Positions 23,787-36,600 of a stretch of 64,000 bases of DNA are shown here, piece by piece (positions within the stretch are counted from its first letter, which is position 1; each line of letters begins with the position of its first letter). Made by a program: the position numbers and the translations under genes. Origin of the DNA: Aphis gossypii (taxonomy: Eukaryota; Arthropoda; Insecta; Hemiptera; Aphididae). Location of the stretch: assembly GCF_020184175.1 (NCBI RefSeq), contig NW_026083043.1:1-64000 (forward strand), given 5' to 3'. The notes under the pieces were generated by a model, which was not told where the DNA came from, ran no database searches, and was given only the letters and a program-made list of their open reading frames with translations.

Positions 23787-24426
23787 TTATCTTGTTTTTG
23801 TTTTTTTTTTTTTTTTAAAGTCACGGAACTTAGCTCCCGCTAAATATTCTTTGAACGGCTTTTCAATAATTAAGGATGGTGTATCTTTGAATTGTTTAAT
23901 GTTTCTTATTGCATCTACAAAAACATAAAAAAAAATATTAGCATCATCACAAGGTTTATCAACCTTATCTTCATCAATAATAATAAACAAAAAATAAATA
24001 AATATTTTATAAGGAAAAGCAGGTAATTGTACCTATTCAAACTATATTGTTTATTTATTATTGTTATTCAAAACAATGATGATGAATTTTTTTTGTTTTG
24101 TATTGTTTGAAAATACTTTTTAAAGGAGAAAAAATATACTCAGTTATTCAATTTTAATAAAGATTTGGTTTCTGCTAAATATTGAATCTTGTTTGTACTT
24201 TAGATGTATATTAATATGTTGTCTTCAATATATACATTAAAAAATCAAACATTTTATTTTTCTTACCGAATATAACTGTGCAGGAATTTAAAATGGAAAA
24301 TGATAATTTCTTTTGTTGCCCAACAAATGAATATTTAGATAAAACTTCGTTAATAAACATTCTAGAAATAATTTGACGTACAGTCTCTGATACTGTATTG
24401 CGCACCATTAAACTAAGATCCTTTAC
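23787..24426 (-). pseudogene. DUF4806-domain protein, C-terminal two-exon fragment
   Basis: Exons 24426-24267 and 23914-23787 join in phase 1 across a 352-base intron. They read DLSLMVRNTVSETVRQIISR, KYSFVGQQKKLSFSIL, then DAIRNIKQFKDTPS and EKPFKEYLAGAKFRDFK, ending in a lysine run and TAA. This is the DUF4806 pattern, including the [Y/W]-S-[F/W]-x-G...K-x-x-F segment. The domain is common in aphid and hydra transposon-like genes; its function is unknown. No 5' exons or start were found upstream to 24540. It may be a remnant or part of a larger gene broken by the Helitron at 24.58 kb. Confidence 0.6.
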
Positions 24427-24577
24427 CTAAAAAAAATACATTATTATTATCAATAAAAGTGGTTAAATAAATTAATTTATCAGAATAATTACTATTCTCA
24501 ATCGAAATGATTTTGCCCGCGCAAAAGTCACCTCAGGTGAAAACCGAGATTTTTTTTATATTATATTAATAATAATA

Positions 24578-25510
24578 ATAGCTGACCCGGCAGACTTCGT
24601 ATTGCTTACTTCGTTTTGCACTTCGTTGCTCGTTGATAATGCCAATTCTATATGACTCAGACTTTGTCCAATACGTTATTTAATATTCGATGGATGATGT
24701 TCTAGATTTATCTTAAGTTTTCTGTTGCCCGGAATAAAAACTCTGATTCGCAGCAGTATATTATTAGGTAGGCAATCTACCTGCGGTAGATCGCGGACCT
24801 AGTGCTGTTTGTACGTAAGTGTATGATTTAATCTAATAAAGTATCAAAGTTATACTAAGTTTGACATAATACGGTAGATTAATATAATCAATTAATACAT
24901 AATCCTAACCTAGGTTTTGATTCTCAAAAATCTTGAATAACCCGGCTTTGCCCGTGTACATTTTTTTGTGTTACCTACCTACTATAACTTTTATTTTATC
25001 AGTTTTTATATTTATTACAGTTTGATTTTAGATGTTATATTTATCCTTGTTTGCCCATGTATTGTAATATTGTAATTTGTCGGCAAAAAATTACTTTACA
25101 TTATGGTGTTAAAAAAAATATTTATATTGAAATATTTTATTCACCTCAATAACTCTTTATTAACAGTATTTTAAGTACTGCCTTTTGGGGCTAAAATAAT
25201 CAAACTACTGGCAGAGCTAACTTTAGAACATGTAATATAGAACTGTCCATGTGAAAAATATTTTTCTCTCAAGTCAATCCCTGTCATGCTCGATGATTGT
25301 CCTTGAGACTTATTAATAGTCACAACAAAGTAAACTTTGAGTGGGAATTTTATTCTTTTTAATTCAAAGGGATAATCAGTTGGAATCAACGTTATTCTCG
25401 GGATTAAAACTATACCTCCTCTAGCGCTCTCAGTGATAACTATAGCGTCTATTACATTTTTGTGCAGAGCTTTAACTTGCAATCTAGGTTCCTTTCTGAT
25501 CCAAATTTTT
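24578..25510 (-). mobile_element. Helitron fragment: PIF1-type helicase C-terminus plus 3' end
   Basis: At 25510-25141 the minus strand encodes the last part of a Helitron PIF1/RecD-like helicase: IPRITLIPTDYPFELKR, VTINKSQGQS (helicase motif), FSHGQFYITCSKV. A TAA at 25171-25173 comes just before the family-typical tail NTVNKELLR. The 3' end of the element lies at about 24580, where the minus strand ends GCCGGGTCAGCTA, the usual insect Helitron terminus after a weak GCAATACGAAGTCTGC hairpin. A possible second end is at 24945 (GGGCAAAGCCGGGTTATT). Rep and most of the helicase are missing. Confidence 0.75.
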
Positions 25511-26430
25511 CATACAGTTCTTTATTGAGGTACACCTCAATAAATACCAAAAATAATTGTCCGGCTGCCACCAACATACATTCGACAACCATATTAATTA
25601 GTTTTTATTAATTTGTAAGAATTTAAACAATTTTAGATAAGAATTAGAAATAACCGTACATAAACTGGGGTACGTATACGAAGATGCATTAATCTCTATA
25701 TATAAAGGAAAGTGTACTTTACCAATAATAAAGGCAGAGCCGAACCTATGCGTAGGGTATTTTACGACTTCATGTTATCATGTTTTTATACATAATAATT
25801 AGCTGAAATAATAAAGTGATAAATGTGTTAATACATAAATCAGGTTGTTATAGCAACCATTTATAAACAATAATTTTAAACAAAATTTCCATCGTAAATT
25901 TCAAAATTCACGTTTGAGCAACCCTTTAAAATGCGGATCTCGAAAAATCCTTTCTTAGCGGATGCCTACGCCATAATAGCTATCTGTATTCCAAATTTCA
26001 GTCCAATCCATCCAATGGTTTGAGCTGTGCGTTTATAGCAGTCAATCAGCTTACTGTTTTATATACACGGACTATATATTATATATATATATATATTACA
26101 TACATGCATTTTTTTTGTGTATTAACATAGTGCTGCACCCTCTAATATACACCCTCAAATATACATATCGAAAAAGTGTGAGGTACATATGTAATGAGAA
26201 TGTTGTTGGACCACATCGACAAACGATCCCGGATAAAAGCTTGGAAATAATAGAACACATTAAATTGCAAATATAAAACAGCGGCATCCTCGAAATACCA
26301 TATACGGACTTTATGGGAATACGGCCGGTAGTAATTCGCGTTGTATTCTGAATTGGGCGACTATAATGCTGAAGCATGCCACGTATGAGCAACCGTAATG
26401 ATGTGGATTTGAAATAAATGTGAATGCAGA
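25511..26430. other. Helitron-like and unassigned flank
   Basis: The part 25690-26080 holds a stretch ending in a run of the type seen at Helitron-like termini (CAGTCCAATCCATCCAATGG, then GAGCTGTGCGTTTATAG) and a short TATA repeat. The part 26090-26430 has no recognised content. Confidence 0.35.
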
Positions 26431-27048
26431 TGAAATATTTTCTAAGTGTTTTTTATTGGAAAAATATTCTAAGTCCAGGAGACATAAATATTGAACTAAG
26501 TGACGTGAAGGTGCTCGCTCTAACTCTGGTAAATCACGTCTTAAATGTGCTTATTCTGGGTCCCTTATATATCATCCAGGGACTCCCGCGGTACCTTCAG
26601 GTCCCTGATGGTCAGCGTCACCTGCATCCGCCTCTTCCCACGCCTCTGCGTTATCCGCACAACGTCGTGCGTCAAACAATGTTCATATCATTCTATCGGG
26701 TGGTAATTGTGTGCCACTATAATATTTTATATCGGGTGACAAGCATACGTGCGATGATCTGTCTTTGACCCTGAACGATGCCGCCACATAGTATAACTTG
26801 TTATAATGTACTATTGTCAATGCGTACAGCATTCTCACGTCGCTCCGCCGCTGATGATGATTTATGTTAATATGTTAAGAAAATCTGTACTTAATCTCCT
26901 ATTCACTTTTAGAATCCGATTATAGTAATATTTTTTATATCCCTATCATAAAAAGTGTCTGTTGCACCCCCAATGTTTAGGTTATTGTTGGCTATGGTAT
27001 CTAGTAATTTATATATTATATTTAATATAAGTATCAGAGCACGTTGCA
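26431..27048 (-). repeat. Solo LTR-like element, copy 2
   Basis: A 618-base relative of 2589-3233 with the same shared limits (TGAAATA... and ...CACGTTGCA). It keeps the TATATAAG-like box on the minus strand (about 26565) and the GGGACTCCCGCGGTACC block. No clear 5-base flanking duplication was found. No retroelement genes lie beside it, so it is a solo LTR or a fragment. Confidence 0.6.
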
Positions 27049-27672
27049 AGTCTATGCCATAGAGTAATAATGTTTATAGATAGATAATAAAGACACAGAA
27101 TAGTAACGGCGACCTCCTTATCACAGATAACGTAGCATCGTATTATTTTTATGTTAAAAAACCAGTTTTAAAATTAGCTAGATATTTTAGCAAGCGGCCC
27201 ATGTATCATAATAACCTTAGCGCGGTAGCTAGCCGGCCCAATCCGGGCCTGGGTACCTAGTATTGAGATGTGGTAAATATCGACAATTAACGTTACGATA
27301 ACACATTACATAACACAGTGATAAAATAAATAACACCTTACAGTAGTACCGACTCGGGTTATATAAATGTGTTATTTCAGTGGTGCGCGTTATGAAATTA
27401 TGGTGCGCGTTATAAATTGTATACATTTTTCGGTTAATAACTTGATTGAGGTTATACCACGGATATAGAATACAAGTTACCATCTATACCGTGTTTATGA
27501 ATATATGATTGTGAAGTCGCGCGCGACGTTCCCAAATTTTCTATTTATAAGTTTTAAGTTATAACTGATAGTTGATAACTGATAACAGTGAATATCAAAT
27601 CATAAATATTAAATTCATAAAATATATACATTTTATTTCAAGCATAGTCCAAAGACAAGTACAAAATACATC
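27049..27672. other. Upstream region of Harbinger-8 with a small dispersed repeat
   Basis: The part 27239-27400 shares patches with the complement of 36330-36455: CTAGTATTGAGATGTG, AATAACAC and AGTACCGACTCGGGTTA. The part 27500-27660 is probably the promoter and 5' untranslated part of the Myb gene. No Harbinger terminal repeat was identified. Confidence 0.4.
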
Positions 27673-30238
27673 ATGGTAAGTAAAAGTATGGTAATATCTA
27701 ACTAGTATTTAAATTATTGTACATTCAATTTGTTTGATGGGTATTTAGTGTCTATAATTTTATATTATATTTATTCCTATTACAATTTGTTTAAAATCTT
27801 ACATGTATTAGCATAATATAAAATAATTGTATATTAAGTATGATCATACCCAGTATCCACCAGCCGCCTAGAGCATTTTTTTAGGGGCCCTTACATAAAA
27901 TATGTAATATGAATAACTAATCAAAATATGAACTGTTTCATGTTTGTAATAATATAATCAATGCATTTTAAACACATTTTTACTTTTTTATATACATTAT
28001 AAAATAGTATCTATAGAGTATACAATATTAAGGTTATACCTACCTAGTATTATCTATATAAGTATGCTATTCTTTCAAAACTCACATAGTTGGATATTAA
28101 CCGCAAACATTTCAAATTTTCAACTTACTTGTTAATTAATTGTCTAATTATCTTAATAACATAAAGAATTAAAGTAACAACTAGTAACAACTAACAACTT
28201 AGGGCTTAATTATTTCCAGTTAATTTTAAAAATGATACTTAAAGTGAAAATCTTGTTTCTACTTTCTATGTAAGTATTATTTATTTTAGTATCTATAACT
28301 GAAATTTTGAATAATAAATTAAATTACTATAGCTACTGTGTAATAAGAAGGATTTAGATACATTTTTGACAAAATATTTATTTATTGTTTATTAGTTATA
28401 TTAAAAATTAATTAACAAATTTCAATGCTCTTAGTGTAGCTATAATTTAAATTAAGTACCTACTCTAGAAACTTTTTTTTGTAAAATAGTGACCAATTAG
28501 AGTTCAATGAGTAAATGAAAATTTATAAGATGAATGTAGGTACTGCCATACTATTACTATACTATTACCTATTCAATGTTTACCAACAAAGAAGTTCATA
28601 ACAATATAAAAAATGTTTATTACATTTACAATGTAACAGAAGTACCTACTATTTGATTATTATTAAAATAATTATTTCATTTACATCTCAAACATTATAT
28701 TATTTATATTTATGTTGAAAAAAGTGATTATAATAGCTAAAAAAAGAGACCAAATGGGTGAACTAAGTCTAACTCATTTTTAATCGAATTAAGTTAATAT
28801 GTTTTTCCCTATTATCTTTTAGAGTTAAATACATTGGTTTTAAACACCTTTATTACATAGCGTATAATGTTCTTAATATTGACTTAACTATACTATTAAC
28901 TAATTTCAAATTAATTTTTCATACCAACTATATTCTAGGATAAAAAAAGACAGAAGAAAGTTACCGACGAACAGAAAGTGTTACTAGTCTCACTATTAGA
29001 AAACAATCCCCGATTAGTTTCATGCAAATTTGGTGCTGATTTTAGTTTTGACGACTCTATTAAAAAATGGAAAAGTATAATTTCTGAACTTGAGTCATGT
29101 TCAACTGGCCCAAAAGGGAAAAGTGTCGATGACTGGAAACGAGTTAGTACCTAATATTATTTGTATTTTACTTTATTTTATATTGTTTTCATTTAATTTT
29201 TATATGAATTTAATTTTGTTAAGACATGGTCAGACTTGAAGAGAAACGTTAAAGAAAAGGCTGCAAAAATAAGATCTTATAGAGCTACCGGGGGAGGAGA
29301 AGCATCAAAAGAAAAATTATCCGAATTGGAAGAAAGAATAGTTGGTATTATCGGAGAAATTATGATTGAAGGACACAAAAGAGTACATGAATTTGGTTCA
29401 CCTTGCGTTAAAAAAAAAGTAACAGATGAATCCTATTGGCATATGCCTATAAGTATATATATATTTAAGTATTTTTAATTGAATCAAATTTAATGTTTAG
29501 GTAATAAACATATGCAACCAACAAGCCGAAGTAATTAATCCAGTAATTCAGATAGATAGTGAAGTAATGTCATTTTTATTTTAAATTATTTTTTAATTAA
29601 AATATATTGTTACCAACATCGTTTATTTTACCTAGGTTTTTATTTTAAATCTTGAAGATGGAATTGAAAATGATACACCAAATAATTCTCCACAACCGGT
29701 AACCATACAATAATAACATGATTGTGTATTTTTTTTTTTTTTTAATAATTGTTATGATTTATAGGATATAAGTCATTCTAGCCAAAATATTGAAGATATT
29801 TGTGAACCAGTGCCAGAAAATGTATTGGTTTTTGATTTCCCAGAGGTATAAAATTATTTTAATACATTAATTAAATTATAATCAATTAATATATTATTAT
29901 AATCTTTCTAGATGAACGAACAAGAAAACATTTTAAGAAAAAAAACTAAACAAGGTAAAAGTGAGTATAATTCATACGGCAGTCCCAAAATGTAAATATA
30001 AATTATCAATTAAAATAATATATACTTAACTAACATTTACTAATGATGTTTTTTTTTTAATTTTTAGTTAGTATTTGTGTGTTGATTATTTAATTATTTT
30101 TTGAAAAATTAATGTTTTTCAGAGAAAACTGAAATTGACTATCAAATGTATATGGAGCAAATGTTGCAAATTGAAATGAGAAAAGCAGTTGCACTAGACA
30201 TTAGTTTTAACAGCAACAAATATATTAGAAACACTTAG
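27673..30238 (+). CDS. Myb/SANT-like (zeste-type) protein of Harbinger-8, intact, 8 exons
   Basis: Exons: 27673-27675 (the ATG alone), 28939-29142, 29224-29418, 29501-29563, 29636-29698, 29765-29845, 29912-29953 or -29959, 30125-30238. All junctions are phase 0 and the reading stays open: 254 aa, or 256 with the stronger GTGAGT donor after 29959. The N-terminal part is zeste-like (DEQKVLLVSLLENNPRLVS, WKSIISELES, TWSDLKRNVKEKAAKIRSYR, ATGGGEASKEKLSELEE), clearly related to the Harbinger-2 partner. The middle is acidic; the end is a short helix (MYMEQMLQIEMRKAVA). The last acceptor is a CAG/AG tandem; only the second AG keeps frame. Role: DNA-binding partner of the transposase at 33.6-36.8 kb. 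Confidence 0.82.
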
Positions 30239-30522
30239 GAAAGATAAATAGTTTTATATATATTTTTTTTTCACATAATATGCATTTAGATTAGACATGA
30301 TATTTTCCTAAATGAAATGAAGACTTATTTAAATTAATTTACATTTTTAAAACTGTTAAAAGTATTACATTTTTTATTTCGTTGTTATAATTATATCATT
30401 TTCTATTTTTCTTAAAAGTATTATAAAGTTTAATTCAGTTAAAATATACTCACTGATTTGTTTAAAAAAAAAAATATACAATTTAACCATATTCCTTATA
30501 CATATCAGTATAAAGTCTACAC

Positions 30523-33500
30523 CAGGCGCGGATTCAGGGGGGGGCTATGGGTGCTCGAGCACCCCCTGTCGTCTAAGGAAATCCGTAAACGTACAGTGAG
30601 ATTGTGGAATTCTTTAATCGTTAAATCATACATTTGTATAATAATTTATAAATAACATAATTTATGTTATTTTATAAAATAAAATAATAATAATAGGTAC
30701 TATCGGTGTTCTCCATTTCGTCGTCACATACGACGATAACTTACTATTGTTGGTCGTTATCTTGATTCTTTGTATACTCGTATGTAACGACGACACGCGA
30801 CGGCGAAAAGTACCGATAATTATTATTATTACAAAATGCTTTTATTTATTTGTCAAATTATTATTTTATTTATGTTTCTCAGTTAGTTGGCACGTGAATT
30901 CCTGACGAGAATATCATATTATATGATTTTTAGTAGTTACAACACGGTTTGTTTTTTAATTATTTCAGTATTTCACCCAGTTTTTTTACATATTTAATTT
31001 TCAAAAATATACAAAGTAAAATATAATATATAATTATTTTACCATGTCGTGTTCTAAAAATGTTTCTAAGTCTCACAGTAAACGTGATCGATCTGTCAGT
31101 ACCCAGAGATCATTAACCTCATTTTTTGCTGCAAAAAAAATTTGTTTAGATGAATTGCAACATCGATCTAAAGTAAATAATGAAGGTAATGTAAATACTA
31201 GTAATATTGATATAAATAATTCTGAAGATTTACAAAATGTTGTTGACAATAATGTAGAAAAAAATATATTTGTTGATGTATTAGATATTGGTAACTTTAT
31301 TGACAATCAAAGTTCAAATTTAAATGATAATAAAAAATATCTTGCATTGACAAAAATATGGAGACCGGATAGTTTATATAACTTTCCCAAAGATAAAGAT
31401 TCAAGAAAATTTCAATTAAAATGGCTTAACGATTTTCCGTGGTTATCTTATAGTAAAAAATATGAAGGAGTTTATTGTAGAACTTGTGTGTTATTTTCTC
31501 GCGATGTAGGAGGAAGAAGTAAAGAACATTTAGGTCAATTATGTACCAAACCGTTAAATAAGTACAAAAAAGCTTTAGAAGTGTTTAAAAAACATTCAAA
31601 TAACGATTATCATAAATTTTCAATTATCAAAGCGGATGATTTTAAAAATATTGTAGAATCTACTGAGAAGTCTGTAGCTGTCAAATTAAATTTAAATATT
31701 CAAAAGCAAATTGAAGAAAATCGAAAAAAACTTGTCCCGATAGTCAATACAATTTTTCTTTGTGGTCGTCAAAACTTTCCTTTGCGGGGGCATCGTGATG
31801 ATGGAGATTTAATTCAAAATAGTGTAAACAACGAAGGAAATTTTAGAGAGCTTTTGAAATTTCGTATAGATGCAGGTGATGATGTTTTGAAAAACATCTT
31901 CAAAATTGTCCAAAAAATGCTAGTTTTATTAGTAAAACTACACAGAACGATTTGATCGATTGCTGTGCTAGTGTTATTCTCGATAAAATTGTAAATGCTA
32001 TTAAAGAATCAAGATATTTCTCAATACTTGTTGATGAAACAACCGATATAAGTACAAGTGAACAATTAGTTTTGTGCATACGCTATGTTTTTCATAATAA
32101 AGTACAAGAAGATTTCTTGAAATTAGTTATTGTTGAAATACATCTGGTTTTAATCTTTCCAAAGTAATATTACATCAATTAGATGACTTAGGTCTTAATA
32201 TAAAATATTTGCGTGGTCAAGGCTATGACGGGGGGGCTAATATGTCGGGAAAATATCAAGGAGTACAAGCTCAAATACTAAAAATTCAGCATCTTGCTTT
32301 ATATACACATTGTGCTTCACATTGTTTAAATTTAAGTATATCAAAAGCGTGTTCTATAGTTTTAATCCAAAATGTTGTTGGTAACATACAAGAGGTTATA
32401 AATTTTTTCCGCTCCTCATCAAAACGAATGTTATTCTTAAAAACTACATTAATGAAAGTGTTACCAAATTCTAAATCATGTAGACTTAAATCTGTATGTG
32501 AAACACGCTGGATTGAACGACACGATGCAATTCTTCAGTTTCTTGAATTATACGATACTATAATAAATTGGGACGAACTTGGAAACTCTAATGAGGAAAC
32601 TACGTCCACTACTTGTAAAGCTAATAATTTACTAAATTGTATGTTGAAATTTGAATTTTTAATTACACTACAAGTTTTGGCAGAACTATTTTCAATCACT
32701 TTGCCTCTTTCTAAGCAACTACAAAATCAAAATTTAGAAATTTTCAATCATTGAAAATGGTTAAAACTGTTGTAGAAGAGTTTGAAAATAAAAGAAAGAA
32801 CGATATTCAAAGTTTTAATTCTATTTATACCAAATCATTAACATTAGCCGATATGCATAAGATAGAAGTTAAAAAACCCCGAACGTGTTCAAGACAAATT
32901 AATCGCGAAAATATATTGACCAACGATCCAAAAGAATATTTTCGTTTAACCTTATATTTACCGTTTTTAGATTATTTAATATCGGATATTAAAATAGATT
33001 TGTTGGTGACGGTCATGAAACAATTATGTATTTACAATATTTAATACCTTTTTTTACGCGAAGATACAGATATCGAAAAAATTATCGAATCAGCCAAATT
33101 TTATATTGAAGATCTGATTGGATCAATTGAAGAGGTTAGAGGTGAGATAACTTTGTGGAAACAATTTTGGAAATCACAATTAGATAAACCGAAAACTGCT
33201 ATAGAAGCATTAATCCATGCATCTGAATTTTACCCGAATATAAAAGAATTGTTAAAAATTATTTGCGTTATACCAGTTACCACTTGCACCGCAGAAAGAA
33301 CATTTTCTTCACTTCGACGAACAAAACATACTTGAGATCTACAATAGGAGAAGATAGATTAAATGGACTTATGCTCCTTAATATTCATAGGGATATTAAA
33401 ATTACTCCAAATGAAGTTATTGAAGAATTTAGTAAAAAGCACACAAGAAAATACAATTACAATATATGTAAGATTTTATTTTATTTTATTTTTTTATTAC

Positions 33501-33633
33501 TATTTAATAAATACTGATGTTTGAAAAAAATATTAGAACTAATAAATTAAATAAAAAATAGAATGGTGTATATATATTATTTTTTTTTTTTTTTTTGAGC
33601 ACCCCCTGTTAAAATTGTCTGTATCCGCGCCTG
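30523..33633 (+). mobile_element. hAT element with perfect 8-bp duplication (3111 bp)
   Basis: The ends are CAGGCGCGGAT at 30523 and ATCCGCGCCTG ending at 33633, and both flanks are GTCTACAC (30515-30522 and 33634-33641). Subterminal copies of GAGCACCCCCTGT occur at both ends (30560 and 33598). The perfect duplication suggests a recent insertion, although the transposase carries several frameshifts. It was probably mobilised in trans. Confidence 0.92.
31044..33517 (+). pseudogene. hAT transposase, TTF/ZMYM1-like family, several frameshifts
   Basis: The start is the ATG at 31044 (MSCSKNVSKS). A TTF-type zinc region follows (FQLKWLNDFPWLSYSKKYEG, VYCRTCVLFSRD), then GRQNFPLRGHRDDGD. A shift near 31890 leads to YFSILVDETTDISTSEQL (first catalytic D), a second shift near 32130 to YLRGQGYDGGANMSGKYQG, then SVCETRWIERHDA. 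Further breaks are at 32750 and about 33030. The C-terminal hAT domain reads PVTTCTAERTFSSL (33275) and, after a shift near 33330, RLNGLMLLNIHRDI. Order and motifs match ZMYM1-like hAT proteins of about 750-800 aa. At least four one-base shifts prevent a full product. Confidence 0.85.
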
Positions 33634-33643
33634 GTCTACACAT

Positions 33644-36600
33644 TTAACGCAATTGATTTACAATTTGACTTCTAATTTGCTGTCCTAGTCTATGAAAAGA
33701 ATTACGCCCTCTACCAATTTCCTCATTTACATTTATTGGAATTGGTTTTTCATATTCAATATCAAGTTCTTCATGTAAATCTAAATCAGCCAAATTTGCT
33801 TGTTTACACATGTTATGAAGAACACAACATGCGATTGTTATTAATGAGACAAATTGTGGACGATAATGTAATATGCGATGCTTAATTAAACAACGGAAAC
33901 GTCCCTTCAGCTGCCCATTAACTCTTTCTATAATTGACCTAGTCTTTTTGTGGATTCTATTGTAATTTTCTTCTTTTGAATGTGGTTGAATTTCATTTTC
34001 TTGGAAAGGTACCATAAGAAATGGCTCTAATGGATAACCTTTATCTCCTAACAGCCAAGACTTAAAAGTTCCTTCTTCATATTTGTCTTTTAAATAATTC
34101 CTTATTTCACTATTTTTCCAAATAAATGAGTCATGTGTCGATCCTGGGAATTTAGAATTTACATTTTTATTTCGACATGAGGCATCACAAATCAATTGAA
34201 CGTTAATAGAATGTTCATTTTTCCGGTTGACATACATATATTCTCTATGAATAGGATCATCAGGTACTGACGCAATATAAATGTGGGTGCAATCAATGCA
34301 CCCTACAACACCGTGTATATGATATTTTTCATAAAATTGAGCTCTTATTAAAGGAATTTCATCATCAGATGGAAACTGAATCCATTGGTGAGCCAGATTT
34401 GTAACAATTGCTTCAGTAACTATGTGTACACAGTTACTAACACTTTTTTGGCATACTGCTAATGTTAAATCTTGTGCTACTGACATCTGATAGCTACCTT
34501 GAGCATAAAATCTCAAAGCTACAAGAACTCTAACTTCAGGACTCAATGATGACTTCCTATTTTTTATTGGTAAAAAAGGCATTAAATCATTTACTAAATT
34601 TCTTACTAATGTTTTATTTAATCTGAATAATATCACAAATTGATTTTCCGGAAGATCAAATGGATCAATCCTATGTTTTATTGGTTTTTGTATTCTAAAA
34701 ATGTATACATGCTTTAGATTAATTACTAATTTGTAAGACTTTTATTAAACCTATATTATGCTATGTGGGTGGATCTGATATCTTCTATGGGAAATACAAA
34801 TAATGAATCGTTCTTTAAACTTTAGAAAATAATTTCTTCAACAAACTAAGAACGTTTAGTAAATTAAACTCATAGTTAGTAGGCTATTTATTAGATAGGT
34901 AATAGGTAGTACTAGTAATAGTAATAGCATAGATTAATAAATTAATGTGATTCATAAACAAATCAGTTTTATAAAGTGTTTGAGTAAATGTATTTAAATA
35001 CATATTTAATCAATTTTATTTTATATTTTATATATTATGTTATTTAATTTTATTATTTTTTTTTATATTCTATATTTAATATGTTATATTATGTAATATT
35101 TAATATCATCTCTCATTCTTACAATTTTTCTATTGTTAAAAATATTTATTTATCTGTATCTATTAATCTTTTTTTTTTTTATTTTTTTTTTCCTCATTAG
35201 GTACTTCTATTGTTCATTCATCACTTACTGTGCTACTCATATAATTTAATGTTTATAGTTCTTAATTAATTAAATATTATTACTCTCTATCTCTAACACA
35301 AGCTAAAAGCTTTAAAGAGATAGATAACCATGTAACCTAACGTAATATTTTTGTATCCTATGTAATTTATGATGGTTTTTGAATAAAAAAAAAAAAAAAA
35401 AAAAAAAATATACAAATACTGAAATACATCCATTCAGAAAATATTTAAAATAAACGTATAGTATTTAGAATACTTTTAAATTGTATTTAAATATAGATAC
35501 AAATACATCCATTCAGAAAGTATTTAGAATAATTTTTAAATTAAGTATCTATTTGACAGTCTTGTAAACAATACTTTTAAAATTGTATTTAAATACAGAT
35601 ACAAATACATCCAATCTGAAAATATTTAAAATAAATGTATAGTATTTACTATTTAGAATATTTTTAAATTGTATTTAAATACAGATACAAATACATACAT
35701 ACATTCAGAAAGTATTTCAAATACATTTAAAATAATTTTAAGAAAATGTATTTAAGAACAAATACAAATACTTGGAATGTATTTAAATACTTATTTCATT
35801 ATACTATTTAAATATATGTCAAGTAAGTGTATTTATTAAATACTGTTTTTTAATAGATGTATTTATAACTGTATTAAACACCTACAATTACAAAATTATT
35901 TTTTACAAGACTGAAAAAAAATAAGAAAATGAGAGATTTTATATTGTTTAATTGGAAAAACAATTATGGTTAAGTACCTACCTATTTATATTCAATTGTA
36001 ACCGTTAATAAATAATAATTAGGTATCTAAAAAACATAACTATACCTAAGTCTCCGATTTATTTGTTGGATATGGATTCCAAGTAGGATTACATCCATTG
36101 TAATAAAATAGTAGTATTAATATAATAGGTATATATGTTAATTTAATTTGTCATGTAATAAAGAATAGAACAATGAATGCGACCAATGATTATTAAATTA
36201 ATTATCGTTTAATATTAATATAATTATTAATCACACTCTCATAAGATCATAACACACTCATAATTATTGATAACACGTAGATTTTATATGTGTTAAAATT
36301 ATGATTAACATATCACATTCATTTGGTGCTATAAATTCAGTAACACGGGTCGGTACTTCAAAATTAACAATATCGTGTTATTTAGCAGTATTACACTGTG
36401 ATTATAACCCTGTGTTATATTAACACATCTCAATACTAGCAACCCTGGGCATTTAATGTTATATAGTTAAATTGTAAAAAAATGTTTCTACACTACCTAT
36501 CTATTCTCAAAAACTATGAACTAGGTAAGATATATTTTAATTCATGTCTAAGACACGTCTCTATCAAAAATGCAAAACATTTTATCTTTACTATGAAAAA

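Noticed and set aside
35400..35770. CRISPR-like array
   Set aside because: The units are degenerate, the spacers are not unique, and the context is a eukaryotic intron.
27239..36455. Inverted similarity between 27.24-27.40 and 36.33-36.46 kb as terminal repeats of Harbinger-8
   Set aside because: The right copy lies inside the transposase intron, with exon 1 beyond it, so it cannot be the terminus. Similarity is patchy and fits a small dispersed repeat.
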